A DNA stretch of 64,000 nt, taken from contig NW_004454193.1 in the NCBI RefSeq assembly GCF_000283155.1, forward strand, positions 14,665,986 to 14,729,985, read 5' to 3'. Position numbers and translations under genes: made by a program. This DNA comes from Ceratotherium simum simum. Its lineage: Eukaryota > Chordata > Mammalia > Perissodactyla > Rhinocerotidae. Below are positions 57,523-64,000 of this stretch, one piece after another. Position 1 is the first letter of the stretch; every line of letters starts with the position of its first letter. The notes beneath the pieces are model-generated. The model searched no databases. It had not been told where the DNA came from and worked only from the letters and a program-made list of their open reading frames with translations.

Positions 57523-58113
57523 TGATAAAGTAGCTGAATCTTGAGGTTCTTTTTGACACAAGCTGTGTGCTTAGTGAAAAATACAATAAAAGGTTCATAC
57601 TTATATTTGTAGCAGTAAGTTAGTGCCATCCTAGGCTTCATGATTACTGTGAACAAGTAAACATCTAAATAAATAATTAACTGATTTTAACACAAATATA
57701 AATGAGTTTACATACACATCTAATTAGTGTGGTTAATTACACTAAAGATTTTCCACAGTTTATCACAGTCACAGCTCCAAAAAATGAAGCCATTTAATTG
57801 GTGTATGTTCCTTATTTTTCTTTAAAAAATAAGCTTATGAAGACTTAAAAAAAGGAAATTGAAAGAGAAAATCATTTTATTTTTCAAGGGGTGGGAAGTG
57901 TTTAGGAATTTCATGATATATTCTAAATAGAGACACTGGTGTGAATAAATCCATTAGTTGAGTGTTTATTACTTTTATTATAAAATTTAATAGTGTCCTA
58001 AAATTATTATTTTTCTTATCATGGGGTGGGAAATGTTCTAAGATTTCAGGATATAACCTAAGGAGTGACATTGGCATGAATAGAACCAGTATTTGTGTTT
58101 TTATTAAATTTTT
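57523..58113. other. Unique AT-rich sequence
   Basis: Contains two related ~25-base patches ('AAGGGGTGGGAAGTGTTTAGGAATTTC' near 57887 and 'ATGGGGTGGGAAATGTTCTAAGATTTC' near 58020), so a ~130-bp diverged tandem duplication (about 57885-57955 and 58018-58085) is likely. Confidence 0.5.
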
Positions 58114-58359
58114 GTGTGTGTGTGTGAGGAAGATCAGCCCTGAGCTAACATCCATGCCAATCCTCCTCTTTTTTTTTTTTTTTTTTGCTGAGGAAGACTG
58201 GCCCTGAGCTAGCATCCATGCCAATCTTCCTCCACTTTATGTGGGATGCCACCGCAGCATGGCCTGACAAACAGTGCGTTGGTGCGTGCTCAGGATCCAA
58301 ACCCAGGCCGCCATTAGCGGAGCTCGCACACTTAACTGCTATGCCACGGGGCTGGCACC
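58114..58359 (-). mobile_element. ERE SINE, minus orientation
   Basis: Reverse ERE: the two tail modules are separated by an 18-base T-run (58169-58186), followed by 'CTTTATGTGGGATGCC', 'GGATCCAAACCCAGG' (B-box region) and 'CCACGGGGCTGGCACC' at the head. The flanks TATTAAATTTTT (58102) and TATTAATTTTTTT (58360) form an imperfect target duplication. Confidence 0.95.
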
Positions 58360-58689
58360 TATTAATTTTTTTATAAAGACTTTAATGTTATTCTAAGACA
58401 AAATGTATTTAGTATAAAGTTATTCAACAGAAAATAAATAGAAAGCAGAAATGAAAGTAGTACAGCTGAATGTCCTGGGAAAAACATTGTACATAAATTA
58501 GTACATTGTCCACAAGTCTTCAGTCATCACTCTGTGTTGGTCTATCTGTCTCTTCCTGTTACTCTGTCTTTATCTGACATTCTGTATATCCCCTCTGATG
58601 TCCATCTGTCTGTCTCTGCGTATATATTGTCTACTTAACTGCCTCTCTTTTATTGCCCCCCTTCCTTCCTTAAATGTTCTATGTTTGTG

Positions 58690-61080
58690 TGTGCATGTAT
58701 AAATACAATTATATCATATATATTTTAACAACTTTCATTTTCCATTTAACAGTATTTCAATAACATTTAAAATATTACTTATATATAAATCATCGTTAGA
58801 AATTGAACAAATGTAAACTACTTTAGAAACAAATATACCTACTGCAGCGTATTATGCACATACAGTTGTAGAGAATATATGAGCACTTGCACACCACAGA
58901 GCTTTATCAAATGCAAACATTTTCCATAATTCTTTTGGACACTGTAAGTAATCAAAAAAATATGTAGTTGGTAGTTTCTGAATATCTCAACCTGATATGC
59001 ATAGCACTGCATCTCATTGTAGTTTTAATAAGCATTTCTCTGATCATTAGTGGAAGTGAGCATCTTTTAACATATGCTATTATTCAGTTTTCATCTTCCA
59101 TGGATTGCCTGTTTATATTGTGGAAGTTAAACAATTATGAGCCCCAAATAAACTAAATTCATCCTTAATTAAAATTAATTTAAGATCTTAGGCCAAAGTC
59201 TTCAAAAGATTTGAGAGAAAGAGAAACATTGGGCTGCTGACATAACTGCTTGAGAATTCAAAATACAGGACTCACCTTTAACAATGTGTTACACAGATGA
59301 GAAAAAGAGTTAAGGAATATTTACTAGTTAAAGGGACATAGCCATTGAAAAGAACATAGTTATTAGACAGGTTATGTTAGAAGGTCTTTGCTTTTCAGAT
59401 ATACACATATTCTGGATCTTATAAAATATTGTCTTAGCTGTTTTATTTTCTTTCTCTCTTTCTTTTTTTTTTGGAAGCAAATTTTGTTGTGACCTGCTTA
59501 TTTCCAAAAACCAAACAAACAAAACAGAAAAAGAGAGTAATTTACTCTTTCATAGGTCCTAAACTCAAGACTGTTTGTCGTGGATAATTATATTTACCCA
59601 TTCATGTTTATTACAGGTAGTTGAATTTGCTTACCAAACAAGATCTGTCTATATCTGACCCAATGACTATATTCCACCAGTCTGTTATAATAAACTCACT
59701 GATTATAAGACTGGTCATATTACTTTTGCATTACAGTGCTAATCTTTTTTCACTTGAAGTATTTTTTTTCCTGTGTTTGACTTATCTTTTCACTTCCATC
59801 ATAGGGTCTTTCCTTGAATGGAGGATTTTTATTTTAATGAAGTTTAACTTATATCTATTTACATTTTGTTTGTCATTTGTGTGAGTGTGTGTATGTGTGT
59901 GTCTTAAGAAATTTCTTCTATACCATTTGACATATGAATATTCTCTCATATTTATGTGTAATGATTTTTTAAGGATTTGATTTTAAAATGTAGGTGTTGA
60001 ATCCACTATGAAATGGCTTTGGGTGATGGATGGGGTAAGAATCTAATTTTATTTTTTTATTCCATATGGATAGTCATTTTCTTTTTGTGCCATTTATTGA
60101 ATAATCCATCTTTCCTCACAGACTTGTAATACCAACTTGTTAGATATTGATTTTCCATACATGCATGGTCTGTCTCTAGACTCACTACTGTAGACTTCTA
60201 GATCCTACTTTTGTGCTGTTTTTTTTTTTATCTTCACACGAAAACTATACTATGTCTTTATGATAAATCTTGGCACAACATTGGGCAAGAATCCATAGCA
60301 TCCATTTTTCTTAAAAATTTGTATTAGTATTATTGGCCCTTTGCTGTCCCGTGTACACTTTGGTTACAACCTGTCATCTTCAGGAAAAAAATCCTGTTGA
60401 AATTTTGATTGAAATTATGTTCAATTATTAGATTAATTTGGGGGGCAATTTCCATTACAATAGTGAATTCTCTCGTTAATGAACTTGCTGTTTATCCATT
60501 TAGTTAGTTCTTTAATGACTTTAAATAATATTTTATAAATTTCTCAATAAAATCCTGTCCAAGTTTATACTGACCAATATTTTTTAGCTTTCTGTTACCA
60601 AAGAAAAAATATTTTCATCTATATTCTGTAATTGGTTAGCTATTAGTATATAGTAATGCAATTGATTTTTTAATATTGATATTATATACAATAACTCCAA
60701 TTTATGTTAATTTGTACTGTCTTTTATGGAGAATAGCTTGATTTATGTTTAGAAACTATATAATTTTCAAATAATGGCTTTTTTCTCTTTTCTTCTTTCT
60801 TCTTCCTTTTAATTTACTTTATATTATATTGTGTCTTTTTGTTGGTCTCCTGTACAAAGTTCAATAAAAATTTTGTTCTTGACTTGATTAATATATTTCT
60901 AAAGTTTTACCATACATGTATACTTTGTTGTAGGTTTTTATATTTTTAATGTGTTAAGGAAGTACACGTCTCTTTCCAGTGTGCTAAGATTTGATATGAA
61001 TGATATTGAATTTTATTGAATACCTCTTTTTTGTATCTTTTGAAATGATCTATTACATCTATATTATTTGCTTTTTCCTT
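58690..61080 (-). repeat. Old L1 (L1M-type), minus orientation, interrupted
   Basis: In reverse: 'AGCATTTCTCTGATCATTAGTGG', 'GAGCATCTTTTAACATATGC' (3' UTR); 'CTTTTCACTTCCATCATAGGG', 'GTAGGTGTTGAATCCACTATGAAATGG', 'GTGCCATTTATTGAATAATCC', 'TTGGGCAAGAATCCATAGC' (ORF2 end); 'TTGAAATGATCTATTACATC' (RT region). The diverged A/T-rich ORFs across it are chance. Confidence 0.8.
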
Positions 61081-61642
61081 CTTCATCTTCTTCTCAGAAA
61101 TTCCCTAATTTCTTAGGGAATTCATTGTTCTGATGTCTTTACATTTTAGCTTTATCTTTGTATCTAGTTTTATTACTACGCTTTTTGATGCATACCAAAT
61201 TTTATTCATCCTCCTTCTACTCAGGGTGCAGTTTTATTTCAATCATGCATGCTTTCTACATTTCTGAAAGAACATCAACTTTGCAAATATTATATCTTTT
61301 AATTTCCTCTCTTCTCTTCTGAAACAATAGAATTCTTTAGGAAGCGCTCAGTCTATCTTCCACGCATCTTTAATTTCAATCCTGCATAGTGGGCTATTTC
61401 TACTTTCTTTTCAGTTCATTAATTTTACCCTCAACTGTGTGCTATGTTGACATTGTTTTTGTCTTTTATTTCAATTACTCTCTTCAGCATTTATAGGTTT
61501 TTATGGAAGACTTTTTCATACCCTCCTATTCTTGTTCTTCTGTAGTTCTGTTTTTTAAATCAATGGTACCTCTTCCTTTATTTCTCTGAAGATTTTGAAT
61601 ATTGTTGATTTTAAAATTTTATATTGTTCTATTACTTTCAAT

Positions 61643-61922
61643 TTTTTTTTTTTTTTTTTTTTTTTTTGTGAAAGAGATCAGCCCTGAGCTAACATCCATG
61701 CTAATCCTCCTCTTTTTGCTGAGGAAGACCGGCTCTGAGCTAACATTTATTGCCAAACCTCCTCCTTTTTTACCCCCAAAGCCCCAGTAGATAGTTGTAT
61801 GTCATAGTTGCACATTCTCAGCATGATCGGAGAAGCGGTGCGTCAGTGCGCGCCTGGGATCCGAACCCCGGCGGCCAGTAGCAGAGTGCCCGCACTTAGC
61901 CGCTAAGCCACGGGGCCGGCCC
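61643..61922 (-). mobile_element. ERE SINE (longer variant), with perfect 15-bp target duplication
   Basis: The T-run starts at 61643, inside the left duplication copy. A long variant of ERE follows, with an extra central block ('CCCAAAGCCCCAGTAGATAG...GTCATAGTTGCAC') absent from the other three copies. The head keeps many CpGs and the B-box (GGATCCGAACCCC, minus strand, about 61857-61869) and ends CCACGGGGCCGGCCC. TACTTTCAATTTTTT occurs at 61633-61647 and 61923-61937, which marks a relatively recent insertion. The left copy overlaps the T-tail. Confidence 0.96.
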
Positions 61923-62048
61923 TACTTTCAATTTTTTGAAGGATTTGTTTTGTCTGCTGACTTTCTTAATATTTGTGATTCTTTATATTGGTATGCTTTG
62001 ACTTTTTTTTTCTCCTTTTTTGCGGGCTTATTTTGACTGAGACTCAAT

Positions 62049-62092
62049 TTCTCTCCCTCTCTCTCTCTCCCTCTCTCTCTTTTTCTTTCCTT
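62049..62092 (+). repeat. (CT)n-rich tract
   Basis: CTCTCCCTCTCT units with short C and T runs. Confidence 0.88.
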
Positions 62093-62979
62093 ATTGTCTC
62101 CTGGAGATTCGTCTAGGCCTCGCCTGCCTCACCCCGCAGTCCTCTAAGGCAGTTTTCGCTCACAGTCCTGGAGTTCCCACCCTCTTTGACAATGGGGATG
62201 TGATATTCCCTCCCTCTGCCAATTGTGAGTTGACTTCCTGGCTGTGAAGCTCCTTGTACTTCCTCTATCCTCTCGTTCATTTCTACATCACATACGCCAA
62301 AGCTGCAGCAAATCTCAGACTTCAGCATCTGCGCAGGGTCAGAGTTGTGCCATTCCAGCCTCTGGTCTCAAGCCATATGTCTAACTTCAACCTCAGCCAC
62401 GCGTGGGTCCCCTTATTCCCCACTGGTTGACAGGAGCCAACAATCTCTGCCATGACTGCTTCTGAACCAGGACCACAGCTTGAGCTGTGCCTATCTTCTT
62501 GCCTTTCTGTTCTACACTGCTCTTTGGAAATGTTCATTTTGTTTGTCAATGCTGCAATGTCTTTTCAGACTTCTATTGACTTCATATATAGTTGCAATGG
62601 GTTTAGTGCAAGGCAGAGTGTGGGAAGCACAAAAGCTGAGTTGATGATCTTTTCCTGACTAAATGCATAAATGTTCTTTGAATATACTAGCCATGGCATT
62701 GATTCCGTTATTTTTTCTCTTGACGTCATTTTGTTATTGTTTAGTTTTAAGTATTTGAAGATGCACTTGCTACATTAAAAATAGTAAAACTTCCTTTGCC
62801 ATATACGTTTTATTTTTCTATATCTCGTTTCATGTAAAGACATATGGCTCATCTTTTTTAAATGATTTTAATGTTATCAGATTTAACAACGTTTACCTTT
62901 ATAGTTTCTTGGTTTCATGATGTGCATACAAAAACTTATCAATAGCAGAAAAAAATCATCTAAGCCTTTTTCCAGTTTG

Positions 62980-64000
62980 TTTGTTTAAATATCTGTTGCC
63001 TCTGAAATTTATTTTGATGATGGAGTGACATGGGGCTCTAATTCTCCCTGCAAGGACTTATGGGTATACCAACATTATTTATGAATAATCCATATTTCAT
63101 CTCTCATTTAAATTGCCATTTTCTCACATACTAAGCTCATAAATATACTGGTTGTACTTCAGGCTTTATTATCTTCTACTGATCTGTCTTATTTGTGTCG
63201 TTACCATGCAATTCTAATTGATACGTTATGATACATTTCAATATTTAGAAGAGTTAGTGCTCTCTTGTTATTTTCTTCATCCTTTTTTTTGACTAGTTCC
63301 ACAATTTTGGTCTTTTAGATTAAATTTTTAGATTTAGATTAATATTTTTCATGTTTTCCCTCCAAACATTTTTGGGCAATTCAGGGGAATCTGATTATAT
63401 TTGCATATAAATATATGAACTTAAATTGAGTATTCTTATAAAGAAAGATTATGTATTCAAAATGTCATTTATGTCTCTCATTTCATAAAGGCCCTAGATG
63501 ATTCTTGGTAGGTTAAGCATTAATTATTTAATAATCTCTATCATAATAAGAGTTTTATTTCATATTTTACATTTTTAACCAGTTATTATTTGTGTATAAG
63601 AAAACCATTGATTTTTATCACTCATTTTATAGTCAACAACATCAATTCATTCTCTTATTATTTAGACTTTTTTTTTCATTTGCTACCCGTGATTTCCCCA
63701 CAATCATTTATATAATTTCAAAATGGTTATAAACATGCCTACTGTTTTCCAAAATGTACCACTCTTAGTTCATTCTCTTTCCTAATTTTATTGTCTCATA
63801 CTTTCAAAATAGTACTACATCATGATGGTTATCATGAACAATCATATCTTTATTTGGACTGTAATAGAGATGTTTCAATATTTCATAGGTAAGCATTAAG
63901 CAGACTATTGACCTTTGAAATTTATTAAATGCCTTCTTAATGCCTGTTGAGATGGCTATATTATAAATTGTACTGATATCATATCATTCTTACAGTTTTT
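62980..64000 (-). repeat. Second old L1 (L1M-type), minus orientation, runs off the window
   Basis: 'TGATGGAGTGACATGGGGCTCTAATTCTCC', 'TACCATGCAATTCTAATTG', 'GTGTATAAGAAAACCATTGATTTTTATCAC' and 'ATTAAATGCCTTCTTAATGCCTGTTGAGATGGC' retrace the reverse L1 ORF2/3' order already covered by 60000-61080, so this is a separate copy, not a continuation. Confidence 0.75.

Larger units (their letters stand above)
61081..62650 (-). repeat. Possible L1 5' region or other LINE-derived sequence, minus
   Basis: 'CTACTTTCTTTTCAGTTCATTAATTTTACCCTC', 'TTTATTTCAATTACTCTC' and 'CTGAAGATTTTGAATATTG' resemble a sequence often found near old L1s. The G+C-richer part (62100-62550) is unassigned. An ERE (61643-61922) is inserted in it. 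Weak evidence. Confidence 0.35.

Overview
The window is mammalian nuclear DNA and almost certainly comes from a perissodactyl, most likely a horse or other Equus. The best evidence is four copies of the equine tRNA-derived SINE family (ERE), recognised by a head starting near GGGGCCGGCC, a B-box like GGTTCGGATCC and the AGGAAGATGG / TTAGCTCAGGGC tail modules. A full-length LINE-1 and a second L1 5' end share the same 5' leader. I found no bacterial, viral or organellar genes. I could not support any intact host protein-coding exon, tRNA, rRNA or known small RNA. The predicted open reading frames are nearly all chance ORFs or remnants of transposable elements, so the window is best read as intergenic or deep intronic sequence.

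Layout. 1-86: the 5' end of an L1 that runs leftwards out of the window. 223-21.9 kb: AT-rich unique sequence with scattered ancient MIR, L2, MER5A and old L1 pieces, a truncated LTR (5.5-6.1 kb), a Tigger DNA transposon with a transposase N-terminal remnant (16.47-17.09 kb) and a solo LTR with a perfect 5-bp target duplication (17.26-17.83 kb). 21.95-28.47 kb: one nearly full-length L1 on the + strand, flanked by an 11-bp target duplication and dead in both ORFs. 28.5-42.6 kb: MIR/L2/MER5 remnants, a local 127-bp tandem duplication (32.78-33.07 kb), purine-rich tracts, an LTR whose head has been micro-inverted inside a 21-bp perfect inverted repeat (38.74-38.86 kb), a GATA microsatellite, a MER2-type transposon and a solo MaLR LTR with a perfect CCAAG duplication. 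42.6-47.5 kb: mostly unique sequence, including a conserved-element candidate near 44.6 kb. 47.57-49.76 kb: a complete MaLR retroelement (LTR, internal region, LTR). 50-55 kb: L2, a MER1-type hAT element, a 22-bp quasi-palindrome, and an old L1 interrupted by a young ERE with its target duplication. 56.97-57.52 kb: an ERV1-like solo LTR. 58.1-64 kb: old L1 sequence on the minus strand with two EREs, one of them (61.64-61.92 kb) flanked by a perfect 15-bp duplication.

The features do not form a pathway or operon. They record successive insertions: MIR/L2 first, then MER5/Tigger/MaLR, then L1 and ERV1, then ERE. No previously undescribed system was found. The items most worth a second look are small structural events (the micro-inversion, the quasi-palindrome, the tandem duplication) and a few non-repetitive stretches that might be regulatory. 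Repeat family names come from memory of consensus sequences; boundaries of old elements are approximate to some tens of bases.
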